Positions 52,466 through 61,817 are shown, counted from the first letter of the stretch. The stretch: 64,000 bases of DNA from an uncultured Schlesneria sp. (GCA_903834925.1 CAILLA010000088.1:1-64000); one strand, 5' to 3'. A program made the numbers and translations. The notes: generated by a model not told the origin, from the sequence alone.

Positions 52466-53776
52466 GTGAAAGATCTCGCCATACGGGTCGAGGGGTTGTC
52501 GAAGTCGTTTCGGCTGGGACATCGGCTTTCGTACCACCGTTTTTCTGAATTCCTTGAAAACTTCGCCAAAAACGTTGCACGGATCCCTGCGCGACTCTTC
52601 GGTCCGGGGACGAAAACGGCATCACAGGAAGCTGACAGCTTTTGGGCATTAAAAGATGTCTCTTTTGAGGTCAAACAGGGTGAGGTTCTGGGATTCATTG
52701 GTCGCAACGGAGCGGGCAAAAGTACGCTTCTTAAGCTCCTTTCGCGGATCACTCGACCATCCCACGGGCGAATAGAGTTACACGGCCGAGTTGGCAGCCT
52801 GCTTGAGGTGGGAACGGGATTCCATCCCGAACTGACAGGTCGGGAAAACATCTATCTGAACGGTGCCGTTCTCGGGATGACCCGTCGGGAAATTCGAGCG
52901 AAGTTCGACGAAATCGTCGCTTTTTCTGAAGTCGAAAAGTTTCTCGATACGGCTGTTAAATACTATTCGAGTGGCATGTACGTTCGACTCGCGTTTGCTG
53001 TTGCCGCACATCTGGAACCGGAAATCATGATCGTTGACGAGGTTCTGGCTGTCGGCGATGCCGCGTTTCAGCAGAAATGTATGGGCAAAATGGGGGCTGC
53101 CAGTCGTCAAGGAAAGACGGTCTTGATTGTGTCGCACAGCCTGCCTGTCATCACCAATCTTTGCCAGCGCGCTATTCTTCTTGAGGCTGGACGCGTCACT
53201 GCCATTGGTCATCCAGGCGATGTCGTCAAACAGTACATGGCGAACGTCAGGTCGGCGTCAGGCGAAGTTGTCTGGCAATCACTGGATACTGCACCCGGAA
53301 CGGAAATGGTGCGACTACATGCTGTTAGGATCGTTCAAAATGGAATCGACGGACCGACAGCCGATGTCGATATCGCAAAAGATATCGGCATACAGATCAG
53401 CTATTGGAACCTGGTTCCTGACCAGCAACTCTACACTGCGCTTTGGTTAAAGGACACGAACGGAACGTTCGTGCTGGCAACATCGAATGTCAGAGCAATC
53501 AGTTCCACCGACGATCCGTGGTATGGGACCCCACAACCTGTTGGCCTTTACGAATCAACTTGCGTAATCCCCGGCAATTTTCTGAATGAAGGTCGATATG
53601 TCATCTCGGCAATCGTCGGTCGAGTTCCGCAAAAGACGACGATTCTCGAAGAGTCCGTCCTGACGTTCGATGTTCACGATACAGGCGCCATGCGAGAAGA
53701 ATACTTTGGAAATTGGACGGGGCCCGTCATTCGACCCCGTTTGCCGTGGAATACAATCCAGCAAACTTCTGGATGA
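52466..53776 (+). CDS. Wzt-like polysaccharide/teichoic acid ABC exporter ATPase
   Basis: The 436-residue ATPase is of the Wzt/TagH type. It has Walker A GRNGAGKSTLLKLLSRI near 77, a short signature in KYYSSGMYVRLAFA and Walker B IMIVDEVLAVGDAAFQQKC. An N-terminal insert rich in Phe/Arg (YHRFSEFLENFAKNVARIPARLFG) sits before the fold. The C-terminal half (about 280-436) resembles the Wzt_C beta-sandwich that recognises the end of a polysaccharide. Such ATPases need a Wzm-type permease, and none is encoded within the window. The start is GTG 52466 with AGGAAG upstream; the frame extends to 52259 through unrelated sequence. Confidence 0.88.
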   Translation: MKDLAIRVEGLSKSFRLGHRLSYHRFSEFLENFAKNVARIPARLFGPGTKTASQEADSFWALKDVSFEVKQGEVLGFIGRNGAGKSTLLKLLSRITRPSHGRIELHGRVGSLLEVGTGFHPELTGRENIYLNGAVLGMTRREIRAKFDEIVAFSEVEKFLDTAVKYYSSGMYVRLAFAVAAHLEPEIMIVDEVLAVGDAAFQQKCMGKMGAASRQGKTVLIVSHSLPVITNLCQRAILLEAGRVTAIGHPGDVVKQYMANVRSASGEVVWQSLDTAPGTEMVRLHAVRIVQNGIDGPTADVDIAKDIGIQISYWNLVPDQQLYTALWLKDTNGTFVLATSNVRAISSTDDPWYGTPQPVGLYESTCVIPGNFLNEGRYVISAIVGRVPQKTTILEESVLTFDVHDTGAMREEYFGNWTGPVIRPRLPWNTIQQTSG

Positions 53777-53802
53777 TCTACGCTTCAAATTCTTGCGGAC
53801 AT

Positions 53803-56148
53803 TTACCAGCCAATATCCTTCGTCAATTCCTGCTGTGCCTTATGAAGTGCCGCGTATGCTCCGTTGATTTTCAGTAGCTCATCGTGGGTTCCAATTTCGA
53901 CAAGTCGGCCCCGTTCGATCACCATGATTCGATCGGCCTGGCTGAGCGTACTTAAACGGTGAGCGATGGCGATCGTTGTCCGACCGCGCACAAGGTTCTG
54001 TAACGCTTCCTGGATTTGGCGTTCGGTTGTTGAGTCAAGCGCCGACGTCGCTTCGTCCAGGATCAAGATTCGCGGGTCAATCAACAGTGCACGTGCGATA
54101 CTGATTCGTTGGCGCTCACCACCGGACAATGACTGACCCCGTTCCCCAACGAGCGAGTCATAGCCGTCCGCCAACTGAAGAATGAATTCGTGTGCCCGAG
54201 CGGCTTTGGCTGCATCAATGATCTGTTGCCGTGTCGCATTCGGAAGCCCATATGCAATATTTTCAGCAATCGTCCCGTAAAACAGGAACGGGTCTTGAAG
54301 CACGATCCCGACATTCCTGCGGTATGGCTCGACCTTGTAACTGCGGATATCGACGCCATCGACCAGGATAGACCCTTCCGCAACGTCGAAAAAACGGCAG
54401 ACAAGGTTAATCAGCGTGCTCTTACCGGCGCCAGTATGGCCGACGAGTCCGATCATTTCACCTGCCGCAATTTTTAACGAAAAATCACGGATTACCTTGC
54501 GATTACCATAACGAAAACCGACATGTCGGAATTCGAGTTCGCCTCGCAATTTGTCGAGTGGAGCGGGCTTTGCAGGTTCAGGGACACTTGAGACGCGATC
54601 CAGAATTTCAAAGATCCGTTGAGCACTCGCCGCCGCACGCTGAGACGCATTCACGATACGACTCATCATTTCCAACTTGCCATAGAACTTCTCACTGAGA
54701 AGTACGACGGTCGTTAATGAGCCGACACTGAAATGTGGATCACGGCGGCCGATCAACCAGACACCACAGACCCAGACGACAAGAACACCCAAATGGTTGA
54801 GAAACGTGATCAAGGGCCAGAAAAATGTCCAAAGCGAATTGACTCGGTTATTTGTGGAGACAACCAGTTCGTTCGCGGTTGAAAACCGTTCGATTTCCCG
54901 ATCTTCCTGCGCGAATGCTTTCACCACTCGAATTCCAGGAATCGTATCCGCTAAAACACTCGACATCGCTCCCCAGGCACGACTTGAGGCTTGGAATCCC
55001 GTTTGTAATTTGTCGCGCGCGTAGTACATCAGCCAGATGATGAATGGAAAAGGAAGCAACGCCACCAGTGCGACCTGGTAATTTTCACGAAACAGAGCAT
55101 AGGCAACGACAAACAACAGGATCGTATTTGCCGTAAAATCGACGATGCTGTCTGAAAGGAACGAGCAAAGTCGATCAGAATCACTACTAATGCGCGACAT
55201 CAAGTCGCCGGTCCGCTTACCTCCGAAGTATTCCAGCGACAGCTTTTGCAGGTGCGAGTAAGTCCGCCGCCGCAGATCGCCAGTGACTCGCTCACTGACC
55301 CAAGCCAGAATCGCTCCTTGGCCCCAACCCAATAACCATGCGATCACTGCCGATCCCAGCATGATTCCCAGGTAATAAAAAGCCTGATTCAATATCGGAG
55401 GCTGGTCAGGTCCATAGTTTTTTAACAGGTCAACCAACGGTTTCGTCATTTCGATCGTTTTGACTTCGGCGATAGCCGCCGTCAAAGTCATTGAGAGCGC
55501 AACAATCATCCAAAAAGCATGGGGTCGGGCGAATTGCCACAGTCTCAGAAGCGCTGTCGTATCCGGGATGGATTCATGATCTTCCGGTTCGGGGATTTCG
55601 TCATCTTCAACGACTTCAGTCGAAATCGCTCGGTGTGACTTCTGGTCCTCGAATCGGTCGCCCAGAATCAGCGCCGAGGGCCCTTGTGCAATCGTGTAGT
55701 GCCAAACCGCCAGTCGCCGAGTTGCACCAGTCAGTTCGAGCGTACCTAATCCGCCACGGTCTTTCGTTTTGATTTTGTCGATCTCGGACAGGGCCCATTC
55801 CTGGAAACCCGATTCCGCCGAATGGCTCAGGAATCGCCGATTCGTCAGAACAATAAGCGTCTTCCGATAAAACCGATTGGAATCGATGTCAGAAATCATA
55901 AAGGCGACGATGGTTTCGCCTTCCGACAGTCGCGCTACCAATGGTTCTCGCAATGACGCTTCAACGGCTGGCCAACCGTCAAGAGGGGATGTGTGACCCG
56001 TGTTCAAGGGAAAGTTCCAGTCCTGAAAATGAGGGCATTGACAATTGGAAGAGAGATTACCGTCCTTAACTCGTTCGCACCAACGATGTCGGGTCGGTAT
56101 TATTCGGGCAAAATCGAATAGCTTCGTTTTACGAATAGCGCCGGTCAA
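53803..56148 (-). CDS. ABC exporter (fused permease-ATPase) with N-terminal PH-like domain
   Basis: This protein of up to 781 residues is a type IV ABC half-exporter. Its six-helix membrane domain (about 205-510; QKLSLEYFGGKRTGDLMSRI is a typical coupling segment) is followed by an ATPase with Walker A GHTGAGKST, signature SLSGGERQR and Walker B ILILDEATSALD. It should dimerise and export a lipid or hydrophobic substrate. The first 200 residues are extra. Residues about 60-160 (EGETIVAFMISDIDSNRFYRKTLIVLTNRRFL...) look like a bacterial PH-like domain, followed by an acidic linker. The start is not ATG: TTG at 56148 is the first candidate, another TTG is near 56007, and the first ATG lies inside the PH-like part. 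A Cys/Cys-containing stretch (NCQCPHF) precedes it. Confidence 0.87.
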   Translation of the reverse strand: MTGAIRKTKLFDFARIIPTRHRWCERVKDGNLSSNCQCPHFQDWNFPLNTGHTSPLDGWPAVEASLREPLVARLSEGETIVAFMISDIDSNRFYRKTLIVLTNRRFLSHSAESGFQEWALSEIDKIKTKDRGGLGTLELTGATRRLAVWHYTIAQGPSALILGDRFEDQKSHRAISTEVVEDDEIPEPEDHESIPDTTALLRLWQFARPHAFWMIVALSMTLTAAIAEVKTIEMTKPLVDLLKNYGPDQPPILNQAFYYLGIMLGSAVIAWLLGWGQGAILAWVSERVTGDLRRRTYSHLQKLSLEYFGGKRTGDLMSRISSDSDRLCSFLSDSIVDFTANTILLFVVAYALFRENYQVALVALLPFPFIIWLMYYARDKLQTGFQASSRAWGAMSSVLADTIPGIRVVKAFAQEDREIERFSTANELVVSTNNRVNSLWTFFWPLITFLNHLGVLVVWVCGVWLIGRRDPHFSVGSLTTVVLLSEKFYGKLEMMSRIVNASQRAAASAQRIFEILDRVSSVPEPAKPAPLDKLRGELEFRHVGFRYGNRKVIRDFSLKIAAGEMIGLVGHTGAGKSTLINLVCRFFDVAEGSILVDGVDIRSYKVEPYRRNVGIVLQDPFLFYGTIAENIAYGLPNATRQQIIDAAKAARAHEFILQLADGYDSLVGERGQSLSGGERQRISIARALLIDPRILILDEATSALDSTTERQIQEALQNLVRGRTTIAIAHRLSTLSQADRIMVIERGRLVEIGTHDELLKINGAYAALHKAQQELTKDIGW

Positions 56149-56267
56149 TTGTCACAATCTTGTGGCCTTTGGTTTTAACACGGCAATTGATTCGTAAATC
56201 GATCTCGATTTCCAAGACTGAAATGTTTCTCTTCCTACTGTTCCATTGAATCAATCAGGAGTTTCCC

Positions 56268-57194
56268 ATGTCAATTTCCCGTCGTGACTTGCTTCATTCC
56301 GCCGTTGCTGCTGGGGCGGTTGCCAGCGTTGGCCAGGACGCCATTCTCGCCGCAGCGGATAAAGTTGCGATCAATGGACGAATCAAGCATTCCGTTGTCT
56401 TTTGGTGTTTTAATGTCGCCGGAGACAAATGGGACATCGATAAAACCTGCCAGATCGCCAAAGGAATGGGAATACAATCCGTTGAGATCTGCGGGCCTGA
56501 AACATGGGATGTCCTCAAAAAACATGGACTCACCTGTGCCATCGCGCCAAACGGCATGCCTGGTGCCCCATTTATGAAAGGCTTCAATAATCCTCGATAT
56601 CAAGATCAGGTCATCTCCACGACCAGCAAGATGATCGACGACTGTGCTGCGGCAAATGTCCCTAACGTAATCGCATTCACGGGTTACAAGTGGAACGATG
56701 CCGAAGATCCGAAGAGCGGTGAAATCTCGCTCGAAGACGGAGCGAAAAACTGTATCGCCGGTTTGAAAAAAATCGCAGGACATGCCGAGAAAAAAGGAGT
56801 AACGATCTGTCTTGAGCATCTCAACTCGCGTGATGGTTCGCACCCGATGAAAGGTCATCCTGGTTACCAGGGCGACGATATCGATTACGTTTGCGATATC
56901 GTGCGAAAGGTCGGCTCGCCACGAGTAAAGGTTCTGTTCGATATCTATCACGTGCAGATTATGAACGGCGACGTGATTCGTCGGATCGAACAACACAAGG
57001 ACGTCATCGGACACATCCACACTGCGGGAAATCCCGGTCGAGCGGAACTCGATGACAAGCAGGAAATCAATTACCCGCCGATCATGAGAAAACTGATTGA
57101 AATCGGGTATCAAGGATACGTCGGGCACGAATTCATTCCGACTCGTGATCCGCTGGTCGGACTTCGCGAAGCAGTGAAACTCTGCGACGTTTGA
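56268..57194 (+). CDS. Sugar phosphate isomerase/epimerase with twin-arginine leader
   Basis: The 308-residue TIM-barrel protein is of the hydroxypyruvate isomerase-like family. A Tat-type leader (SISRRDLLHSAVAAGAVASVG) suggests export. The barrel features are VEICGPETWDVLKKHGL, NVIAFTGYKWND, VTICLEHLNSRDG (Glu ligand), VKVLFDIYHVQIMNGD (Asp/His) and GHIHTAGNPGRAELD with a final VGHEFIPT. Those are the metal and substrate residues of this group. The reaction is probably an aldose-ketose isomerisation of a small sugar acid; the substrate is unproven. AGGAG precedes the ATG by about eight bases. It is followed by the 97-bp repeat. Confidence 0.87.
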   Translation: MSISRRDLLHSAVAAGAVASVGQDAILAAADKVAINGRIKHSVVFWCFNVAGDKWDIDKTCQIAKGMGIQSVEICGPETWDVLKKHGLTCAIAPNGMPGAPFMKGFNNPRYQDQVISTTSKMIDDCAAANVPNVIAFTGYKWNDAEDPKSGEISLEDGAKNCIAGLKKIAGHAEKKGVTICLEHLNSRDGSHPMKGHPGYQGDDIDYVCDIVRKVGSPRVKVLFDIYHVQIMNGDVIRRIEQHKDVIGHIHTAGNPGRAELDDKQEINYPPIMRKLIEIGYQGYVGHEFIPTRDPLVGLREAVKLCDV

Positions 57195-57235
57195 TTGCTC
57201 GCTGGTGCATTGTCAATACTCAGAGATCGGGTTTT

Positions 57236-57332
57236 GTGCCACTGCATCGGAGTCTTCTCCGACGCAGTGTCTTCTCTTTTTTTGAGGCAATCGAAGAGCA
57301 CTGGGTGACCGAAGACGGTCATCCAGTGGCAC
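57236..57332. repeat. 97-bp two-hairpin repeat (family A), copy 3 (best copy)
   Basis: Starts GTGCCACTG and ends CAGTGGCAC. The left hairpin is CACTGCATCGGAG/CTCCGACGCAGTG, the right hairpin CACTGGGTGACCG/CGGTCATCCAGTG. Between them CTTCTC ... GAAGAG can pair too, giving a cruciform. It lies between two convergent genes. Confidence 0.9.
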
Positions 57333-57362
57333 TCGAATTTTAAGCGTTGTGCTAGCGCCGAA

Positions 57363-58433
57363 TCATTCAGCGGATGCAAGCTGTTCATGTGCTGAAAGAA
57401 TCAGACGTTCGGTTTCGTCCCAACCGATACAACCGTCTGTGATGGAAACTCCATATTGAAGTTTCGTCAGGTCGCTTGTCAGCTTCTGATTTCCTGGCAT
57501 CAGGTTACTTTCAAGCATCAAACCGACAATATTCTTGTTTCCAGCAATTCGCTGTGCCAGGCAATCGTCCCAGCAAACATGCTGTAACAAATAGTCCTTG
57601 TTGGAATTGGCGTGGCTGCAATCAACCATCAGGCGGGGTGGCAGCTTTGCCCCATTCAGTCGTTCAACGCTTTCTGCCAGGCTTTCCGGGTTGTAATTCG
57701 GTCCAGATTGACCCCCTCGCAGGATCAAAAAGCCCCAGGGGTTTCCTTTGGTATTGACGATGCAGGTCTGACCATCGTTGTCGATTCCGAGAAAACTGTG
57801 TTGAGAACGCGCTGCGAGCATCGCATCGATCGCGACCTGCAAGCTTCCGTTGGTTCCATTCTTGAATCCGACCGGCATCGACAATCCGCTTGCCATTTGC
57901 CTGTGAGTCGGTGACTCGGTTGTTCGAGCACCGATTGCTGTCAGTGAGATCAGGTCGGCGATATATTGCGGGGTGATTGGTTCCAGCAATTCCGTTGCAG
58001 CAGGCAAACCCATGCTGGCAACTTCCAGCAGGATTCGTCGACCAATCCGCAACCCGGTGGCGATGTCGAACGTGTCGTTCAGATGAGGATCGTTGATTAG
58101 CCCTTTCCACCCGACCGTTGTTCGCGGCTTTTCAAAATAGACTCGCATGACAACCAGCAGTTTGTCCTGGACGCGATCAGCAAGCGTCTTTAACCGCTGA
58201 GCATAATCCAGGGCGGCAACGTGATCATGGATCGAGCATGGGCCAACCACCACGATCAGCCGCGACTCTTCGCCTGACAGTATTCTCTTAATGGACTCTC
58301 TTGTTTCAATCACCGTTTTCACGGCAACGTCAGAGATCGTCTCTTCCTGTTTCAGATAGCGAGGGGCAACGAGAGGCACAGTTTCTCGAACATGAACATC
58401 TTGCAGCGGTTGATTCGGCGATGGATTCGTCAT
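57363..58433 (-). CDS. 3-deoxy-7-phosphoheptulonate (DAHP) synthase, class I
   Basis: The 356-residue enzyme condenses phosphoenolpyruvate and erythrose 4-phosphate in the first step of the shikimate pathway. It is of the AroF/G/H type: LIVVVGPCSIHDHVAALDYAQRL, MRVYFEKPRTTVGWKGLINDPHLNDTFDIATGLR, GFKNGTNGS, LRGGQSGPNYN and VDCSHANSNKD carry the PEP- and metal-binding residues, and GVSITDGCIGWDETE closes the barrel. The short N-terminal extension is where aromatic amino acids inhibit this class, but which one cannot be told. The start at ATG 58433 has AGGAAAG upstream; the longer frame to 58505 has none. Confidence 0.95.
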   Translation of the reverse strand: MTNPSPNQPLQDVHVRETVPLVAPRYLKQEETISDVAVKTVIETRESIKRILSGEESRLIVVVGPCSIHDHVAALDYAQRLKTLADRVQDKLLVVMRVYFEKPRTTVGWKGLINDPHLNDTFDIATGLRIGRRILLEVASMGLPAATELLEPITPQYIADLISLTAIGARTTESPTHRQMASGLSMPVGFKNGTNGSLQVAIDAMLAARSQHSFLGIDNDGQTCIVNTKGNPWGFLILRGGQSGPNYNPESLAESVERLNGAKLPPRLMVDCSHANSNKDYLLQHVCWDDCLAQRIAGNKNIVGLMLESNLMPGNQKLTSDLTKLQYGVSITDGCIGWDETERLILSAHEQLASAE

Positions 58434-58801
58434 TGGTCTTTCCTGGGATTTACGAAAAATCAGTATAGGTTCGACACGGTCCGCTCGCCATTGGTTCTCC
58501 CCCATTTTTTGTCACTGAAGTTCAATTTGAACCAATTGGATAACGGGGTCTAGTTATGCGGCCCACATTTTCGATTCCTCGATTTTGAGAAGACTCCTAA
58601 AATTGCCATGCTGGCAGTTCAAAACGATCGTTCCATCTGCGATTTCCGTTTCAATCACGTAATCTCGTTTCCCTGACCTGAATCAAAAGCGATAGACCGC
58701 TGGTACAGTGGTCACAACATCGCTGGATCACTACGATTCTGTAACGAGTTCCGGTGGAAACAACTCCGCCAAGTCACGTTCTTCAGACCAGAAATTGACA
58801 G
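58434..58801. other. Divergent intergenic region, no gene seen
   Basis: About 370 bases between the DAHP synthase gene (-) and mqnD (+). I found no hairpin terminator, repeat or attenuation peptide; a region rich in A/T near 58500-58560 may carry the DAHP synthase promoter. Confidence 0.45.
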
Positions 58802-59644
58802 ATGTCCGAAAAGACGCTTATCCGTGTCGGCCATAGCCCTGATCCCGACGACGCATTCATGTTTTATGCACTCGCTAAAGACAAAATCGAGACCGGTCCG
58901 TACCGATTCACACATGAATTGCAGGACATTCAAACCCTGAACGAACGGGCTCTTGATGGCGAGTTGGAGCTGACTGCCGTCAGCCTGCACGGATACGCCT
59001 ACATGACGGATCGCTATGCATTGTGCGCGTGTGGTTGCTCAATGGGTGACGATTACGGCCCCATGATCGTTGCTCGACAACCAGGCAGCTTAAGTGATTT
59101 TCGCGGTAAGACAATTGCCATTCCAGGTGAACTGACAACCGCCTATCTGGCACTGAAACTGGCATTGGGTAACGATTTTACGGCTGTTGTTTATCCGTTC
59201 GACGAGATTCTGGCGGTGACTCGCGAAGGCAAAGTTGACGCCGGATTGATTATTCATGAAGGACAACTGACCTACCAGAACGATGGATTGCATTTGATCG
59301 TTGACTTGGGAAAGTGGTGGATGAAAGATACTGGCCTGCCGCTTCCACTCGGTGGAAACGCAATTCGACGTGATCTTGGCCAGAAAGTGATGAGTGATGT
59401 TACATCGTTGCTGAAACAAAGCATCCAATATGCCCTGGATCACCGCGCTGAAGCACTCGCGTATGCACTTCAGTTCGGTCGTGACCTGGATCGCAGTCAG
59501 GCTGATAAATTCGTCGGAATGTACGTCAATGATTGGACGCTCGACTTTGGAGAGCGTGGTCGAAAAGCAGTGAGTCTCCTGCTCGAACGAGCCTACCAGG
59601 CAAAAATCATCCCTCATCCAGTGAAACTGGAATTCATTGGATAA
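58802..59644 (+). CDS. mqnD: Menaquinone biosynthesis protein, MqnD type (1,4-dihydroxy-6-naphthoate synthase)
   Basis: This 280-residue protein has the periplasmic-binding-protein-like fold of the MqnA/MqnD family, used in the futalosine route to menaquinone. The N-terminal GHSPDPDDAFMFYALA, LQDIQTLNERALDGELELTAVSLHGYAYM, YGPMIVARQP and VDAGLIIHEGQLTYQ segments fit MqnD better than MqnA, mainly for the HEGQLTY motif with its active-site His. It acts in the cytoplasm on cyclic dehypoxanthinyl futalosine. No other mqn gene is in the window, as is common where the pathway is scattered. It is followed closely by a small unknown gene. Confidence 0.83.
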   Translation: MSEKTLIRVGHSPDPDDAFMFYALAKDKIETGPYRFTHELQDIQTLNERALDGELELTAVSLHGYAYMTDRYALCACGCSMGDDYGPMIVARQPGSLSDFRGKTIAIPGELTTAYLALKLALGNDFTAVVYPFDEILAVTREGKVDAGLIIHEGQLTYQNDGLHLIVDLGKWWMKDTGLPLPLGGNAIRRDLGQKVMSDVTSLLKQSIQYALDHRAEALAYALQFGRDLDRSQADKFVGMYVNDWTLDFGERGRKAVSLLLERAYQAKIIPHPVKLEFIG

Positions 59645-59659
59645 CCACGAGGTTTGCGA

Positions 59660-60073
59660 ATGAGTGCCCCAACTGACGATGAACTTTTGGCTTATGCCGA
59701 TGAGCGACTTTCGACAGAAAGTTGTGCCGTGATCGAGCAATCGTTGCGAGGTGATCCGTTACTTGGCAAACGTTTGGCAACGCTGTTGTCGTTACGAGAT
59801 CAAGGAAACTTCAGCGTCGGGGAACTCTGGCGGCAACAACGTCTGAGTTGTCCGCCGCGAGCAGTCTGGGCAGCTTACGTTGATAACCGGTTAGGTGACG
59901 GGTTATCACAATATCTGCAGTTTCATATTGAAGAGATTGGCTGTCGCGTCTGTATGGCAAATCTCGATGACCTGAAAAGGAGAGATACCTCAACCGAAGC
60001 TGAGCGACGAACTCGGAAAATCTTTCAATCCTCCGCGGGCAATCTCGCAGGCAACACAGCGAGTAGCGAGTAG
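59660..60073 (+). CDS. Small unknown protein, possibly anti-sigma-type N-terminal region
   Basis: The 137-residue cytoplasmic protein begins TDDELLAYADERLSTESCAVIEQSLRGDPLLGKRLATLLSLRD. That helix pattern is like the short zinc-finger-less anti-sigma (zf-HC2-like) N-termini found in planctomycetes. Two cysteines in EIGCRVCMANL near 95 could complete a metal site. No transmembrane helix follows, so a membrane anti-sigma role is not supported. The start at ATG 59660 has GAGG upstream and lies 15 bases after mqnD. Confidence 0.68.
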   Translation: MSAPTDDELLAYADERLSTESCAVIEQSLRGDPLLGKRLATLLSLRDQGNFSVGELWRQQRLSCPPRAVWAAYVDNRLGDGLSQYLQFHIEEIGCRVCMANLDDLKRRDTSTEAERRTRKIFQSSAGNLAGNTASSE

Positions 60074-60351
60074 TGGGACAAGTCTACGAAGTCTCACCAA
60101 AACCTCAAAGAAAGTCAGCAAGTAGTAAGTCCGCGTCAAGCTCTGGATCGAAGCTTGTCTCCAATTTGAGTTCTACTTTTACGGACCCATTCGCCACTCT
60201 TTCGAATCGTCGGTGGACTGATAAGATGCCGTGCTTGGCTTGTCAGATTTCAGTGCTGTAGTTGGATCGGGTTCGTTCGCTGAATCGTTCCAAATTGCTT
60301 CTTGCTTCGTTTTTCCTTCTATGACTCGTTTCTCAGAAAGACGACGCCCGA

Positions 60352-61623
60352 GTGTCCAAGATCTTGTTGACAACCTTTGGGTCCTATGGGGATTTGCATC
60401 CTTACCTGGCGATGGCTCGAATATTGAAGGGGCGTGGCGATGACGTAACGCTGGCCACACATGAAGAATACCGCGAGTACGTCGAGCGAATCGGCGTTCG
60501 GTTTGTCCCCATTAAGCCGGGGTTAGAAGAACTTGGGCCCCAAGAATCCTGGGCCGCAAAAGCCAATCATTCATTGCATGGAACCCAGTTTATTATTCGT
60601 ACTTTGATTCTGCCGTATCTCAGTGACGGGTACAAAACAATCAAAGAGACTGCCGTCGGTCACGATTTGATGATTTCGCATGTGCTGACGTTTGCCACGC
60701 CGATCGTTGCGGAAGAATTGGGGAGACCATGGCTCTCGTGTGCTCTTCAGCCATCCCCTTTCTTTTCGGCCTATGATCCTCCAGCACTCGGATTCATGAC
60801 TTTGTTACCTCGCCTGAAGCATTTCGGTCCAACGGTCGCAAGCTGGGTTCTCAAGCTACTGGCAAGTCCCACTCGACGCTGGTTGAAACCGATTGATGAC
60901 TTGCGAAATCAGGTTGGCCTGCCGGTTTCTCCAAAAAACGTCCTGATCGACGGATTTTCTTCGTTTGGAACATTGGCATTATTTCCTTCGTCATTCGCAC
61001 CGGCTCAACCCGATTGGCCCAACCGGGTCAAACAAATTGGCTTTCCGCTGTTTGATGAAGAGACGACGAGTGACATTTCATCGGAACTACAGCAATTCCT
61101 CGATGCAGGACCTCCTCCAGTCATCTTCACACTGGGGACGGCCATCGTGAAGATGGAAACGAATTATTTTGAAATCGCTTACGAAGCGATCAAACGACTC
61201 GGTCTTCGAGCCGTCTTTCTGGTTGGAAAGAACCCGCGTCGAATTCCCTCAGCCACGATGACCGACCCAAGCGTTCATATCTCGAATTACGAACCGTTCT
61301 CAAAACTTTTCCCTCGAGGTGCGGTCATTGTCCATCAGTGTGGAATCGGGACGACGGGGCAGGCTCTGGCATCAGGTCGCCCGCAAATTCTGGTTCCGTT
61401 TGCTCATGATCAGCCGGACAATGCGCGACGTCTTGTCGAACTGGGTGTCGGAATCTCCATTCCTGCTTGCCGTTTGAACGTTACAAGACTGACAAATGCA
61501 CTCAAAACGGTCACTGAAAATGAAGGGTTTTCTCAGCGGGCGAAGAACCTTGTTTCCGACCTGCAAATCTCAGGATTCGATCGACGACTGCAGGATGCCA
61601 TTTCCGAATGTCTGGGTAAGTGA
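60352..61623 (+). CDS. UGT-type (GT1) glycosyltransferase
   Basis: This 423-residue GT-B fold enzyme is like the macrolide/sterol and flavonoid UDP-glycosyltransferases. It opens with KILLTTFGSYGDLHPYLAMARIL, the acceptor domain runs to about residue 225, and the donor domain has FTLGTAIVKM and the conserved C-terminal signature VIVHQCGIGTTGQALASGRPQILVPFAHDQPDNARRLVELGVG. It should glycosylate a small hydrophobic acceptor or lipid. The start is a GTG at 60352, without a strong ribosome site. The gene stands alone about 280 bases from its neighbour. Confidence 0.88.
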   Translation: MSKILLTTFGSYGDLHPYLAMARILKGRGDDVTLATHEEYREYVERIGVRFVPIKPGLEELGPQESWAAKANHSLHGTQFIIRTLILPYLSDGYKTIKETAVGHDLMISHVLTFATPIVAEELGRPWLSCALQPSPFFSAYDPPALGFMTLLPRLKHFGPTVASWVLKLLASPTRRWLKPIDDLRNQVGLPVSPKNVLIDGFSSFGTLALFPSSFAPAQPDWPNRVKQIGFPLFDEETTSDISSELQQFLDAGPPPVIFTLGTAIVKMETNYFEIAYEAIKRLGLRAVFLVGKNPRRIPSATMTDPSVHISNYEPFSKLFPRGAVIVHQCGIGTTGQALASGRPQILVPFAHDQPDNARRLVELGVGISIPACRLNVTRLTNALKTVTENEGFSQRAKNLVSDLQISGFDRRLQDAISECLGK

Positions 61624-61817
61624 AAAATCTTTCCTGTCGGCTGGTAGAGTGAAAACCTTACCGACTAGAGTATGCAATTCTTACGACTTCAAAGAATGCC
61701 TCAAGGATGCTTTGTTCGTTTCTTCGAGCATTCACACAACAACTTTACTGCTAGTTGGCGAAGCCCGCAGAGATAGTCTTTCAGATGTGCCTCATTCAGC
61801 GACGCGAGCACTAAAAA

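Noticed and set aside
15160-57332. CRISPR array suspected from recurring palindromes
   Set aside because: The repeats are dispersed over tens of kilobases, not regularly spaced, and no cas gene is present.
60073-60351. Small frames between the 59660 gene and the glycosyltransferase (a GTG frame overlapping the stop, and a - strand frame)
   Set aside because: Ser/Lys-rich low-complexity translation on one strand, overlap with the glycosyltransferase on the other; no ribosome sites.
61624-61817. Cobalamin or NiCo riboswitch upstream of cbiM
   Set aside because: No B12-box or other class-specific conserved stretch could be recognised, only an imperfect GTCGG/CCGAC pair.
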